A stretch of 64,000 nt of DNA. It comes from Methylorubrum populi. GTDB lineage: Bacteria > Pseudomonadota > Alphaproteobacteria > Rhizobiales > Beijerinckiaceae. The position numbers were made by a program, and so were the translations under genes. Under the pieces are notes generated by a model. It searched no databases and was not told where the DNA came from. It was given only the letters and a program-made list of their open reading frames with translations. Location: contig DYYG01000013.1 in assembly GCA_020741775.1 (NCBI GenBank), forward strand, positions 410,723 to 474,722. Direction: 5' to 3'. Shown here one piece after another: positions 16,617 to 26,048 of the stretch; position 1 is the stretch's first letter; each line of letters opens with the position of its first letter.

Positions 16617-17647
16617 GCCCGCGCCTCCACCTCGCTCGCCTGAGCGGCGCTGCCTCGATCCAGGATGCGGGCCGGCACGGTTTCCTGCGGTTCGGCCTCT
16701 CGGCCTCCGGGCCGATGGACCCGGTCGCCTTCGCGGCCGCCAATCTTCTCGTCGGCAACGGGCCCGATGCGGCGGCCATCGAGTTCGGGCTGGCCGCCGC
16801 GACCCTGCGCGTCGAGGGGGGGCCGGTGCGTCTCGCCCTGGCGGGCGCGGTGGGCGCGATCCGCCTCGACGGTGAGTCGATGGCCGCGCACCGGTCCTTC
16901 CTCCTGCGGGAAGGCGAGGAACTGACGGTCGCGCGGCCGCGGGATGGGGTCTACGCCGTGCTCGCGGTCTCCGGCGGCGTCCCCGTCCCGGCGGTGATGG
17001 GCAGCCGCTCGCTGCATCAGCGGGCGGCGCTCGGCGGATTCGAAGGGCGTCCCTTGCGGGAGGGTGACCGCCTGCCGCTCGGACCCCGGCCGCTTTCCGG
17101 CGACGCGGAACGCTGCCTCGATCCGGTCGCGCTGGAACGGGGAGAGCCGATTCGCGTCGTGCTCGGCCCCCAGGACGATCATTTCGCGCCGGATGGCCTC
17201 GCGACCTTCCTCGGCCGCGATTTCACCGTCTCGAACCGGGCCGACCGGATGGGCTATCAACTCGACGGGCCGGAGATCGCCCACGGCGCGCAGGGCTTCA
17301 ACATCGTCTCCGACGCGACTGTGGCGGGATCGGTGCAGGTGCCGGGCTCGGGCCGGCCCATCGTCCTGCTCGCCGACCGCCAGACCACCGGCGGCTACCC
17401 GAAGATCGCCACCGTGATCTCCGTCGACCTGCGGCGGATCGCCCAAAGGCGGCCCGGCGAGACCCTGCGCTTCGAGGCCGTCGACCTCGCCGCCGCCACG
17501 CGCCTCGCCCGCGCACGGCGCGCGCAGCTCGCCGGACTTTCCGCCCGCCTCAGGCCGGTCGAGAGCGAAGCCGAGCGGCTGATGGCCGCCAATCTCGCCG
17601 GCGAGGCGGTGGATGCCCTGGGGCCAGGGGAGGCAGGGGAGGAATGA
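16613..17647 (+). CDS. pxpC: 5-oxoprolinase subunit PxpC
   Basis: A 344-residue KipA/PxpC-family protein (biotin-dependent carboxyltransferase-like fold), partner of PxpB in 5-oxoprolinase. It shows SIQDAGRHGFLRFG, SGPMDPVAFAAAN, VSGGVPVPAVMGSRS, the GPQDDHF motif and VLLADRQTTGGYPKIATV, all diagnostic. Start ATG overlaps the pxpB stop (ATGA). After it the strand continues with an unrelated uvdE-type gene rather than pxpA. Confidence 0.93.
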   Translation: MSPRLHLARLSGAASIQDAGRHGFLRFGLSASGPMDPVAFAAANLLVGNGPDAAAIEFGLAAATLRVEGGPVRLALAGAVGAIRLDGESMAAHRSFLLREGEELTVARPRDGVYAVLAVSGGVPVPAVMGSRSLHQRAALGGFEGRPLREGDRLPLGPRPLSGDAERCLDPVALERGEPIRVVLGPQDDHFAPDGLATFLGRDFTVSNRADRMGYQLDGPEIAHGAQGFNIVSDATVAGSVQVPGSGRPIVLLADRQTTGGYPKIATVISVDLRRIAQRRPGETLRFEAVDLAAATRLARARRAQLAGLSARLRPVESEAERLMAANLAGEAVDALGPGEAGEE

Positions 17648-17689
17648 CGGTCGCGGGGGCCGAAACCGCTCCTGGCGCGTTGTCGGGCC

Positions 17690-18772
17690 ATGTCGCGCGC
17701 ACCCCGAACCACGTCCGAGCCGCCCCGCCTCGGTTTCTGCTGCACCTTCATCCCGGATCCGGATCCGCAGCACAAAACCCTCAAAGCCGCCAAGGATGCG
17801 GCCAAGCTGATGAATCTCGGGACGGTGACCATGGCGCATCTGGAGCGCCTCGGGCCCACCGCGCGCTTCGAGAAGCTCGAAGGGGTGGTGCGCCACAACC
17901 TCGCGGCCCTGGAGCGTCAGGTCGCCTGGGTCGCGGCCCGGCCGCCCCTGGAGCGGCTCCTGCGCATGGCGAGCTCGGTCCTGCCCGGCTATACCCATCC
18001 GGTGGCGCAGCCGCTCTACGCCGAACCCGCCCTGCGCGATCTGATCGCCGCCGGGCTCGCCCGCATCGGTGAGCAGGCACGGGCGGGGGGCGTGCGGCTC
18101 AGCATGCATCCGGGGCCGTTCTGCATCATCGCCTCGCGCAACCCGAACGCGCAGACCAACGGCATCGCCGAGCTCGAATACCACGCCGAGGTGATGGCGA
18201 TGCTGGGCTACGGCTCCGGCTGGCACCCGCACGGCGCCCATGTGAACATCCATATCGGCGGGCGCGAACCCGGCATCGAGGGATTTCGCGAGAACCTGTC
18301 CCTGATCTCGGAGACGGCGCGCAACCTGCTCACCGTCGAGAACGACGAGTCGTTGTTCGGTCTCGACGCGGTGCTGCGCCTCGGTGACCGGGTTCCGGTG
18401 GTGCTCGATCTCCATCACCACTGGGTCGAGAGCCGGGGCGAGTATCTCGAGCCCGACGATCCCCGGATCCAGGCGGTGATCGCCTCCTGGCGCGGGGTGC
18501 GGCCGGTGAGCCATATCAGCGTGTCGCGGGAAAGCCTGCTGCCCGACCACGATCCCGGCGCGCTGCCCGATTTCCCGGCCCTCTCGGGCCAGGGTCATTC
18601 CTGGCGCGACCTCGCCGCGCATTCCGAGCTGATGTGGAACGAGGCGGTCAACGCCCTGGTCGCCCGGCACCTCGTCTGGAGCGATTTCGAGATCGAGGCC
18701 AAGGGCAAGAACCAAGCGAGCGTGCCCCTGGCCGCACGGATCGGGCGCGAACGGGAAGCCGCCGCCGCCTGA
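17690..18772 (+). CDS. UvdE-family UV-damage endonuclease
   Basis: A 360-residue TIM-barrel endonuclease of the UVDE/UvsE family, which nicks DNA 5' of UV photoproducts and other lesions without a glycosylase. Motifs: PRLGFCCTF at the start, LGTVTMAHL, a metal-site RLSMHPGPFCI, GAHVNIHIGG, VENDESLFG (metal Glu), VPVVLDLHHHWV and VSHISVSRE. The second histidine-rich strand (LHHHW) and the NDE motif preserve the metal-binding ligands. The N-terminal 12 residues are variable. Its stop-to-start gap from pxpC is 42 bases. A role in surviving sunlight on leaves is plausible for this genus but is inference. Confidence 0.82.
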   Translation: MSRAPRTTSEPPRLGFCCTFIPDPDPQHKTLKAAKDAAKLMNLGTVTMAHLERLGPTARFEKLEGVVRHNLAALERQVAWVAARPPLERLLRMASSVLPGYTHPVAQPLYAEPALRDLIAAGLARIGEQARAGGVRLSMHPGPFCIIASRNPNAQTNGIAELEYHAEVMAMLGYGSGWHPHGAHVNIHIGGREPGIEGFRENLSLISETARNLLTVENDESLFGLDAVLRLGDRVPVVLDLHHHWVESRGEYLEPDDPRIQAVIASWRGVRPVSHISVSRESLLPDHDPGALPDFPALSGQGHSWRDLAAHSELMWNEAVNALVARHLVWSDFEIEAKGKNQASVPLAARIGREREAAAA

Positions 18773-18884
18773 CCTCGGCTGGGCGGATTTGACCCGGCGG
18801 ACGGCGCCCGGCACCATGCTAGCTTCCTCATTCGTGCGCGGGGCACTTTTCGCCCGGCGCCCGCGGGAGCCGCGACCGAACACG

Positions 18885-21575
18885 ATGAGCGAGGCCGAAC
18901 CGACGAAGCCGGCGGGTGAGGACCGGAAGAGCGAAACGCGCCGCCGCCTCGACCGGCTGGTGGCCCAGGCGCGGGCGGCGGGCCTGTGGGAGCGGGCCTG
19001 GCCGGTGCTGTGGCGGGGGCTCGGCATCGGGCTCGCCTTCCTGGCCGTGTCCTGGCTCGGCCTCTGGCTCGATCTCTCGCCGCTCTGGCGCAGGGTGGGG
19101 CTCGGGGTCTTCGCCGTCCTCCTCGTCCTCGCCTTGCTGCCGGCCCTGCGCCTGCGCACCCTGAGCCGCCGCGAGGCCCTGGCCCGGATCGACCGGGAGG
19201 CCGCCCGGGGCGGCGCGGTCTCGCACGATCCCGCCTCCTCCATCGAGGACACGCTCGCCGTCGGCCAGGCCGATCCGGCCACTCGTGCGCTGTGGGCTCT
19301 GCACCAGTCGCGGGCCGCCGCCGCCGTGGCGCGGCTGAAGGCCGGCCGGCCCCGGCCGCACATGCCCGGCCACGACCCCCTGGCCCTGCGCGCGGGCATC
19401 CTCGTCGCCACGCTCGCGGCCCTGTTCGTGGCCGGCCCCGAATGGCGCGGGCGCGTCGCCGCCGCCTTCGATTGGCGCGAGCCCCCCGCCGCCGCCCCGA
19501 GCTTCCGCGTCGATGGCTGGATCGATCCGCCGATCTATACCCGCGTGCCGCCGCTGATCGTGACCATGTCCGGCGCCGGGTCCGGCCCGGGCCGGGACGC
19601 GGTGCAGCACCTGCGCGCGCCGGTCAATTCCATCCTCATCGTCCGCATTGCCGGCCATGGCGAGGCGGAGCTGACGCCCAACGCCGCCCTGGTCCCGGTG
19701 ACGAAGGAGGAGGCGCCGGCCTCCCGTGCCCGCTCCGCACCCGTCCCTCAGGGAAGCGATGCCCGCGCCACCCTGCGGGAGGAGCGCTTCCGGCTCGCGG
19801 GCGGCACGGCGGAACTCGGCATCGCCGCCTCGGGCGCGGAGCCGCAGCGCCTCGTCATCGAGACGATCCCCGATCTGCCGCCGGAGGTGCGCCGGGTCGG
19901 CGAGCTGGAGGTCAACGGGCGCGGCACCTTCAACCTGACCTACCGCGCCAAGGACGATTACGGCATCGCCTCCGCCGAGGGGCTGGTCGAGCCGGCCAAG
20001 CCCGGACGCTCCCTGGTGCCGGTGCCGAAGATCGGCCTTGCCCTGCCCACCGACGCCACCGGCGAGACCGACACCAAGACGCTGGTCGACCTCACCGACA
20101 ATCCCTGGTCCGGGGCGCGGGTGAAGCTGACGCTCGTGGTCCGCGACGAGGCCGGCCAGGAGGGCCGCACCGAGCCCGCCGAGATCGTGCTGCCGGCCCG
20201 GCCCTTCAGCCAGCCCCTGGCCCGGGCGCTGGCGGAGGAGCGCCGCCGCCTCGTCACCGCCCCCGACGAGGACCGCACCCGCGTCCAGACCGCCCTCGAC
20301 GCCCTGCGCATCGCGCCGGAGCGCTTCACGCCGCAACCCGCGATCTTCCTCGGGCTCACCACCGCTGCCAACCGCCTGCGCGCGGCGAGAACCGATGAGG
20401 AGCTGATCGCCGTCGCCGACCTGCTGTGGGAGATGGCGCTCAAGATCGAGGACGGCGACCTCTCCGATGCCGAGAAGGCCCTGCGCGCCGCCCAGGACCG
20501 GCTCAAGGAGGCGATCGAGCGCAACGCGCCGGATGAGGAGATCAAGCAGCTCACCCAGGATCTGAAACAGGCCCTGGACAAGTTCATGAAGGAATTCGCC
20601 CAGCGCCAGAAGCCGCAGAACCACCAGCAGCAATCCGAGCGGCAGCAACAGCAGCAGCGCGGCCAGACCGTCACGCCCGACGATCTCGAGAAGATGATCA
20701 AGGACATGCAGGAGGCGATGCAGCGCGGCGATACCGCCGAGGCGCAGCGCCTGCTCGACCAGCTCCGCAACGTCCTGGAAAACCTCCAGAACGCCGAGAA
20801 CGGACAGAAATCCGACGGCGGCATGGCCGAGATGAACCGCCAGCTCGACGAACTCGACAAGATGTCCCGCGAGCAGCAGGACCTGCGCGACGAGACCTTC
20901 AAGGAAGGCCAGCAGGGGCAGCGCCCCGGCCAGCGCCAGCGGCCGCAGAACGGTCAGCAGCAGGGCCAGCGCGGGCAGCAGCCCGGCCAGCAGGGTCAGC
21001 AGAGCCAGGGGCAGCAAGGGCAGGACCAGCAGGGCCAGCAGGGCCGGGGGCAGCAGGGTCAGGGGCAGCGGGGCCAGCAGGGCCAGAGCACCGGCCAGCG
21101 CCAGCAGGGGTTGCGCGAGCAGCTGCAGGATCTCAAGGAGCGGATGAAGCAGCAGGGCCTGCAGGGTGAGGAGGGCCTCGCCGATGCCGAGGGCGCCATG
21201 CGCGAGGCCGAGGAGGCCCTGGGGCAGGGCCGCAGCGGCGATGCCGTGGACGCGCAGGGCCGGGCCCTCGAAGGGCTGAAGCGCGGTGCCGAGGGCATGC
21301 AGAAGCAGATGCAGCAGATGGCCGAGGGCGAGGGCCAGCAGGAGGGTCAGTCCCCCGGCCAGCAGGGCCGCTCCGGCGCGGCCGACGACGACCCGCTCGG
21401 CCGTCCGACCCGTGGGCGCGATCTCTCGAACGGGAATGTGCGCGTGCCCAATGCCGACGAATCCGCCGTGCAGCGCGCCCGCCGGATCATGGAGGAGCTG
21501 CGGCGCAAGCTCGGCGACCCCTCGCGTCCGCAGGAGGAACTCGACTATTTCGAGCGTCTGCTTCGCCGGAACTGA
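18885..21575 (+). CDS. DUF4175/TIGR02302 membrane protein with Gln-rich region
   Basis: An 896-residue protein of the DUF4175 (TIGR02302) family of alphaproteobacteria. Two transmembrane helices lie at about residues 46-66 and 70-92, and a third hydrophobic segment at about 165-185. A large extracytoplasmic part follows, with coiled-coil segments. Gln-rich tracts occur at about 570-590 and 676-745; the second is about 70 residues of mostly Gln, Gly, Arg and Pro in QQGQ-type units. The C-terminus is a short conserved helical segment (ARRIMEELRRKLGDPSR). I chose the ATG at 18885 because the upstream extension is not hydrophobic or conserved-looking. Function unknown; an envelope role is inferred from topology. 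Confidence 0.82.
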   Translation: MSEAEPTKPAGEDRKSETRRRLDRLVAQARAAGLWERAWPVLWRGLGIGLAFLAVSWLGLWLDLSPLWRRVGLGVFAVLLVLALLPALRLRTLSRREALARIDREAARGGAVSHDPASSIEDTLAVGQADPATRALWALHQSRAAAAVARLKAGRPRPHMPGHDPLALRAGILVATLAALFVAGPEWRGRVAAAFDWREPPAAAPSFRVDGWIDPPIYTRVPPLIVTMSGAGSGPGRDAVQHLRAPVNSILIVRIAGHGEAELTPNAALVPVTKEEAPASRARSAPVPQGSDARATLREERFRLAGGTAELGIAASGAEPQRLVIETIPDLPPEVRRVGELEVNGRGTFNLTYRAKDDYGIASAEGLVEPAKPGRSLVPVPKIGLALPTDATGETDTKTLVDLTDNPWSGARVKLTLVVRDEAGQEGRTEPAEIVLPARPFSQPLARALAEERRRLVTAPDEDRTRVQTALDALRIAPERFTPQPAIFLGLTTAANRLRAARTDEELIAVADLLWEMALKIEDGDLSDAEKALRAAQDRLKEAIERNAPDEEIKQLTQDLKQALDKFMKEFAQRQKPQNHQQQSERQQQQQRGQTVTPDDLEKMIKDMQEAMQRGDTAEAQRLLDQLRNVLENLQNAENGQKSDGGMAEMNRQLDELDKMSREQQDLRDETFKEGQQGQRPGQRQRPQNGQQQGQRGQQPGQQGQQSQGQQGQDQQGQQGRGQQGQGQRGQQGQSTGQRQQGLREQLQDLKERMKQQGLQGEEGLADAEGAMREAEEALGQGRSGDAVDAQGRALEGLKRGAEGMQKQMQQMAEGEGQQEGQSPGQQGRSGAADDDPLGRPTRGRDLSNGNVRVPNADESAVQRARRIMEELRRKLGDPSRPQEELDYFERLLRRN

Positions 21576-21641
21576 CGCCGCCGAACATCCCCCAGCGGGC
21601 CGGGCTCACGGAAGCGCGGCCCCCGCCGAGATCACCGATCC

Positions 21642-21827
21642 ATGTCCGCCAACCATCTCGTCCTTGTCGCCTGCCTCGCCGTGGCCGGCGTCCTGCTCTT
21701 CGGCCTCGTCAACATGATGCGGAGCGGCAGCGCCAACCTCTCGCAGACGCTGATGCGGCTGCGGGTGCTGCTTCAGTTCATCGCGATCCTGGTCATCATG
21801 GGCGTGGTCTGGTGGCGCTCGGCCTGA
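21642..21827 (+). CDS. Small twin-transmembrane protein (HIG1-like)
   Basis: A 61-residue protein with two predicted transmembrane helices (about residues 5-25 and 39-57) joined by a short basic loop containing SQTLMRLRVLLQF. The R-x-R-V-x-x-Q-F pattern in the loop and second helix is characteristic of the bacterial HIG1-like twin-transmembrane family, related to respiratory supercomplex factors. It is 66 bases after the DUF4175 gene on the same strand, convergent with glgX. The exact role in bacteria is unknown. Confidence 0.8.
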   Translation: MSANHLVLVACLAVAGVLLFGLVNMMRSGSANLSQTLMRLRVLLQFIAILVIMGVVWWRSA

Positions 21828-21869
21828 CCGCCCGTCCGTTGCTCGGCCGGTGCCGGCCGGAATGGACGA

Positions 21870-23963
21870 TCAGGTGAGGGCAGGGGGCGCCTTCAGCACC
21901 AGCACCGCCCGCTCGGGCAGGGCCACGGTGCCGCCGGCCGAGACCGCTGGCCGGGTGTCCTCCGGCACCGCGCCGACGGCGAGGGTCGTGTCGAAGACCG
22001 GGCGCCAGGGTCCGCCGAGGGCGGGCGGCAGCGCGAAGGGGCAGGGCTCCCGCGCGGCGTTGATGAGGATGAGGACGCGCTCCGAGCCCTCGATGTCGTT
22101 GCTCATCTGCATGCCGAAGGCCTGACGCTCACCATCGGCCCACGCAGCCTCATCCATCTCGGTGCCGTCGGGGGAAAGCCAGTGCACGTCCTTCAGGACG
22201 GTCTCGCCGACTTGGCTGCCGATCAGGAAGTGGCGCCGCCTCAGGGAGCGGCAGGCCCGGCGCAGGGCGACGAGATTCGCCACGAACTCGGTCAGGGTCG
22301 GATCGGGATCGTTCTCCCAATCCATCCAGCTCAAGGCGTTGTCCTGGCAGTACGCGTTGTTGTTGCCCCCTTGCGTGCGCGAGCGCTCGTCGCCCATCAG
22401 CAGCATCGGCACGCCCTGGGCGAAGAACACGCAGGCCAGCATGTTGCGCTTCTGGCGGGCGCGTAAGCTGAGGATGGCGGGATCCTCGGTCGGCCCCTCG
22501 ACGCCGTAATTGGCCGAGAGGTTGTGGCCGTGGCCGTCGCGGTTTTCCTCCCCGTTGGCCGCGTTGTGCTTCTCCGCATAGGCGACCACGTCGGCCAGGG
22601 TGAAGCCGTCATGGGAGGCGACGAAGTTGATGCTGGCGAGCGGGGAGCGCCCCGAGGGCAGGAAGATCTCGCGGGAGCCGGACAATCCCTGGGTCAGCTT
22701 GGCCAGGGTGCCGGCATCGCCCCGCCAGAAGCCGCGCAGATTGTCCCGGAACTGGTCGTTCCACTCGCTCCAGCCATAGGGATAGCCGCCGAGCCGGTAG
22801 CCGCCCATGCCGATATCCCAGGGCTCGGCGATGAGCTTGACCCGCGAGAGCACCGGATCCTGCTGCACCGCCTGGAAGAAGGCGGCCTGGGGGGAGAAAT
22901 CGTGCGGGGCGCGGCCGAGGCTGGAGGCGAGATCGAAGCGGAAGCCCGCCACGCCGTAGACGGTCACCCAGTGGCGCAGGGAATCGAGCACCATCCGCAT
23001 CACCCGAGGATGGGCGACATCGAGGGTGTTGCCGCAGCCGGTGCAGTCGATGGTGCGGCGGGGATTCTCCGGGTCGAGCTTGTAATAGCTCGCATTGTCG
23101 ATGCCGCGGAACGACAGGGTCGGTCCGAGATGATCGCCCTCGGCGGTGTGGTTATAGACCACGTCGAGCAGGGTCTCGATGCCGGCAGCCGCCAGTTCGC
23201 GGATGGCGAAGCGCAGGCCGCTGGCATCTCCGTCGCCGAGATAGCGCGGCTCCGGGGCGAAGTAGTTGTAGGGCTGGTAGCCCCAGAAATTGACGAGCCC
23301 CTTCTCCACCAGGAAACGGTCGTCGGCGAAGGCCTGGATCGGCAGCAATTCGAGGGCGGTGACGCCGAGCTTCAGCAGGTGCTCGATGATCGCCGGATGG
23401 GCGAGCCCGAGATAGGTGCCGCGCTCGGCATCCGAGAGAGCCGGATGCGTCATGGTTAGCGCCTTGACGTGGGCCTCGTAGATCACCGTCTCGTGCAGCG
23501 GCCGGGACGCCGGCAGGGCGATGGGATCGGGGGTCTCCGGCCGGGTCACCACGCAGCGGGGCAGGAAGGGGGCGCTGTCGCGCCGGTCGATCTGGTCCTC
23601 GCGGGCGGCGCCGCGGCGGTGGCTGTAGAGCGCGTCGTGCCAGCGGATACGCCCCGTGATCTCCCGGGCATAGGGGTCGAGGACGAGCTTCGCGGGGTTG
23701 AAGCGGTGCCCCGCCGCCGGCTCCCAGGGGCCGAACACGCGATAGCCGTAGAGCTGGCCCGGCAGCAGGCCGTGCAGATAGCCGTGGAAGACGTCGTCGG
23801 TCCGGCAGGGCAGGCGGATGGTGCGGTGTTCATGGCGCGCACCGGGCTCGAACAGGCAGAGATCGACCCGAGTCGCGTGTTGCGAGAAGAGAGCGAAATT
23901 GACGCCGCGGCCGTCGAAATGTGCGCCGAGCGGCGTCGGCAGGCCCTCTTCGATGACGATCAT
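21870..23963 (-). CDS. glgX: Glycogen debranching enzyme GlgX
   Basis: A 697-residue GH13 enzyme that hydrolyses alpha-1,6 branches of limit-dextrin glycogen. An N-terminal CBM48-type domain (GVNFALFSQHATRVDLCLF) precedes the catalytic barrel with DVVYNHTAEGDH, the nucleophile Asp in GFRFDLASSLGR, the acid Glu in LIAEPWD and VASHDGF. A GlgX-typical GGNNNAYCQDN segment lies at about residue 510. The product is maltooligosaccharide for trehalose or central metabolism. It lies downstream of otsA on the same strand; a 22-base tandem repeat sits in the gap. Confidence 0.95.
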   Translation of the reverse strand: MIVIEEGLPTPLGAHFDGRGVNFALFSQHATRVDLCLFEPGARHEHRTIRLPCRTDDVFHGYLHGLLPGQLYGYRVFGPWEPAAGHRFNPAKLVLDPYAREITGRIRWHDALYSHRRGAAREDQIDRRDSAPFLPRCVVTRPETPDPIALPASRPLHETVIYEAHVKALTMTHPALSDAERGTYLGLAHPAIIEHLLKLGVTALELLPIQAFADDRFLVEKGLVNFWGYQPYNYFAPEPRYLGDGDASGLRFAIRELAAAGIETLLDVVYNHTAEGDHLGPTLSFRGIDNASYYKLDPENPRRTIDCTGCGNTLDVAHPRVMRMVLDSLRHWVTVYGVAGFRFDLASSLGRAPHDFSPQAAFFQAVQQDPVLSRVKLIAEPWDIGMGGYRLGGYPYGWSEWNDQFRDNLRGFWRGDAGTLAKLTQGLSGSREIFLPSGRSPLASINFVASHDGFTLADVVAYAEKHNAANGEENRDGHGHNLSANYGVEGPTEDPAILSLRARQKRNMLACVFFAQGVPMLLMGDERSRTQGGNNNAYCQDNALSWMDWENDPDPTLTEFVANLVALRRACRSLRRRHFLIGSQVGETVLKDVHWLSPDGTEMDEAAWADGERQAFGMQMSNDIEGSERVLILINAAREPCPFALPPALGGPWRPVFDTTLAVGAVPEDTRPAVSAGGTVALPERAVLVLKAPPALT

Positions 23964-24048
23964 TCCCGTCCTTCGTGGCGCGGCCCCATTCGACTCACGC
24001 GGCCGTCAAAGCGCGATATCCTCCCCGCCCCCAGGATGCGGAAGCAGG

Positions 24049-24092
24049 TTGGACCATGCCTCAATTGATGTTGGACCATGCCTCAATTGATT
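24049..24092. repeat. Two-copy 22-bp tandem repeat between otsA and glgX
   Basis: The 21 bases beginning ttggaccatgcc and ending caattgat occur at 24049-24069 and again at 24071-24091, a period of 22 with one changed base. Each unit contains the palindrome tcaattga. It lies in the 166-bp gap between otsA and glgX. The region is otherwise unremarkable. Confidence 0.7.
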
Positions 24093-24129
24093 TTGAGAAA
24101 CGTCAACCGCTTCGTCGCCCGAGCCAAAC

Positions 24130-25551
24130 CTACTCCGCCGCCGCCGCCGTGGTCGGCGGTTCGCGCTCGACGGTGCGGAAGCTCTCCAACTCCGTCATGT
24201 AGCAGCGGGCCCACCAATCGACGTCCTCGCGCAGCATCCGCTCGGCCATCGGCTTCCACCGCTCCAGGCGCTCGCCCCGGGGCATGTACAGGGCTTGGCG
24301 GATCGCCTCGGCGACCTCGAACCGGTCATAGGGGTTGACCAGCAGCGCCTCGGGCAATTGCCGCGCGGCGCCGGCAAATTTCGACAGGACGAGGACCCCG
24401 GGATCCTCCTCGCTCTGGGCGACGACATATTCCTTGGCCACGAGGTTCATGCCGTCGCGCATCGGCGTGACGAGGCCGACCCGGGCCGCCCGGTAGAGAC
24501 CGGCCAGCACCGGGCGGGGATAGGCCTTGGTGACATACTGGATCGGCGTCCAGGCCGGCTCGCCGAGCATGCCGTTGATGTCGCCGACCTTCTCGTTCAC
24601 CTCGCGGGCGAGCTGCTCGTATTCCGGCACCTCGCTGCGGGATTTCGGGGTGATCTGGATGTAGACGACGTTGCCGCGCTGGTCCGGATTCGAGGCGAAG
24701 AAGCGGTCCACCGCCTCCATGCGCTCCGGCACGCCTTTCGAGTAGTCGAGCCGGTCGACGCCGATCAGCAGCTTGCGGGTGCGCAGACCCGCCATGGTCT
24801 CGCGCACCACCTTGTTGGAGCCGGCCTTGTCGGCGGCCTCCTTGAAGCTGGCGACATCGATGCCGATGGGGAAGCTGCGGATCCGGGTGCGGCGCCCGTC
24901 CACCATCATCGAGCCGCCGCCCAGCGGGATCGCACGCATGGTGTCGATGAAATTGCGCGAGAGGTTCTGGACGTCGGAATCGGTCTGCAGGCCGATCAGG
25001 TCGTAATCGGCGAGGGCCCGCAGCAGGTCGCCGCTGGCGGGCAGGGTGTTGAACACATCCGCCGCCGGCCAGGGGATGTGGTGGAAATAGCCGATCGGGT
25101 TGGCGATGCCCTGGCCGCGCAGCTCGCTGGCCAGCGGCAGCAGATGGTAATCGTGGACCCAGATCAGGTCATCGGGCTCGACCAGCTTGGCCAGCGCCTG
25201 GGCGAAGGTCTGGTTGACGCGCTGATAGCCGGCATAATCGGAGCGGGAGAAGGTCCCCAGACCGATCCGGTAATGCATGATCGGCCAGAGCGCCCGGTTG
25301 GCGAACCCCGCATAATACTCGCGGTGATCCTGGGGCGAGAGGTCGAGGACGGCGTACCGGATCGACCCGCGGTCGATCAGCTCGGGCTCGGTGCTCGGGT
25401 TCTCGCGGATGTTGCCGCTCCAGCCGAACCACAGGCCCTCGTAAGAGGAAAACGCCTCCTTGACCGCGACGGCGAGTCCCCCTGCGGAGACCGCATCCTT
25501 GCCCTCGGCGGGCACGGCGACACGGTTGGAGACAATGATCAGACGTGCCAC
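24130..25551 (-). CDS. otsA: Trehalose-6-phosphate synthase OtsA
   Basis: A 473-residue GT20 glycosyltransferase that joins UDP-glucose and glucose-6-phosphate to give trehalose-6-phosphate. It has the N-terminal [12 protein letters not shown], the glucose-6-P site [35 protein letters not shown] and the [11 protein letters not shown] nucleotide-sugar region. A GTG start at 25551, eight bases after GGAG, places the conserved strand at residue 3; an upstream ATG would add 11 non-conserved residues. No otsB phosphatase is adjacent. Trehalose is an osmotic and desiccation protectant, fitting the stress genes next door. Confidence 0.95.
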   Translation of the reverse strand: MARLIIVSNRVAVPAEGKDAVSAGGLAVAVKEAFSSYEGLWFGWSGNIRENPSTEPELIDRGSIRYAVLDLSPQDHREYYAGFANRALWPIMHYRIGLGTFSRSDYAGYQRVNQTFAQALAKLVEPDDLIWVHDYHLLPLASELRGQGIANPIGYFHHIPWPAADVFNTLPASGDLLRALADYDLIGLQTDSDVQNLSRNFIDTMRAIPLGGGSMMVDGRRTRIRSFPIGIDVASFKEAADKAGSNKVVRETMAGLRTRKLLIGVDRLDYSKGVPERMEAVDRFFASNPDQRGNVVYIQITPKSRSEVPEYEQLAREVNEKVGDINGMLGEPAWTPIQYVTKAYPRPVLAGLYRAARVGLVTPMRDGMNLVAKEYVVAQSEEDPGVLVLSKFAGAARQLPEALLVNPYDRFEVAEAIRQALYMPRGERLERWKPMAERMLREDVDWWARCYMTELESFRTVEREPPTTAAAAE

Positions 25552-26048
25552 GAACCCGGCTCCGGTCCTCGCTGGGGCAGGCACGCGGGACGCGCCTGCC
25601 TAAGGGTCTTGAGGGTCTTGCGTCTGGGGGAAAACGCGCGGAAGCCAAGCGCGATCCGTCGGGCGACAGCCAAGCGCATCGCTTCCTGCCGGTCAAGCAG
25701 GCGTTCCGACGATGTCACCGCTGTTCCATTCGCCATCCGCCCGCCCGGCTCCTGCACCTCGCCGCTTCCGTCGCAGTGCAGCAGAGCGGCCGCCACCATG
25801 CAAGGGCTAAGCTGAACAGGCGCTGACATCCGGTCGCGCTTCGACGCCTGCATCGACGCCTGGTTGGGGAGGGTGGACATCGGAGAACGGCGCTTCCTCA
25901 CCTTTTCTTCTGAAGGAGGCCGGCCGCTCCGCAGGCGCGGTTCGGTCGATCCATCCGGGAACGGAACCCTCCGACACGGCTAGCGGTTCTCCGGCCGAGT
26001 TCACGATCATCGATGCGCTGAGGCGCCTTGAGTCCGGAGTCACGATCC
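25552..26048. other. Divergent promoter region between otsA and the stress cluster
   Basis: About 500 bases without a convincing gene. Several short open frames exist but none shows conserved sequence or a good start. It must hold the otsA promoter (leftward) and that of the 26049 cluster (rightward). A candidate sigma-EcfG promoter for the right-hand cluster is listed separately; I looked for the same pattern in the leftward direction and did not find it. Confidence 0.6.
25963..25988 (+). promoter_or_regulatory. Candidate sigma-EcfG general-stress promoter
   Basis: GGAAC at 25963-25967 is followed after 17 bases by GGTT (25985-25988), fitting the GGAAC-N16/17-cGTT pattern known for PhyR/EcfG promoters in M. 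extorquens. A second GGAAC immediately precedes it (25958-25962). The site is about 60 bases upstream of the 26049 start. The -10 first base is G instead of C. Confidence 0.5.

Noticed and set aside
24049..24092. Two-unit repeat considered as a CRISPR array remnant
   Set aside because: Units are directly adjacent without spacers and no cas genes occur in the window.
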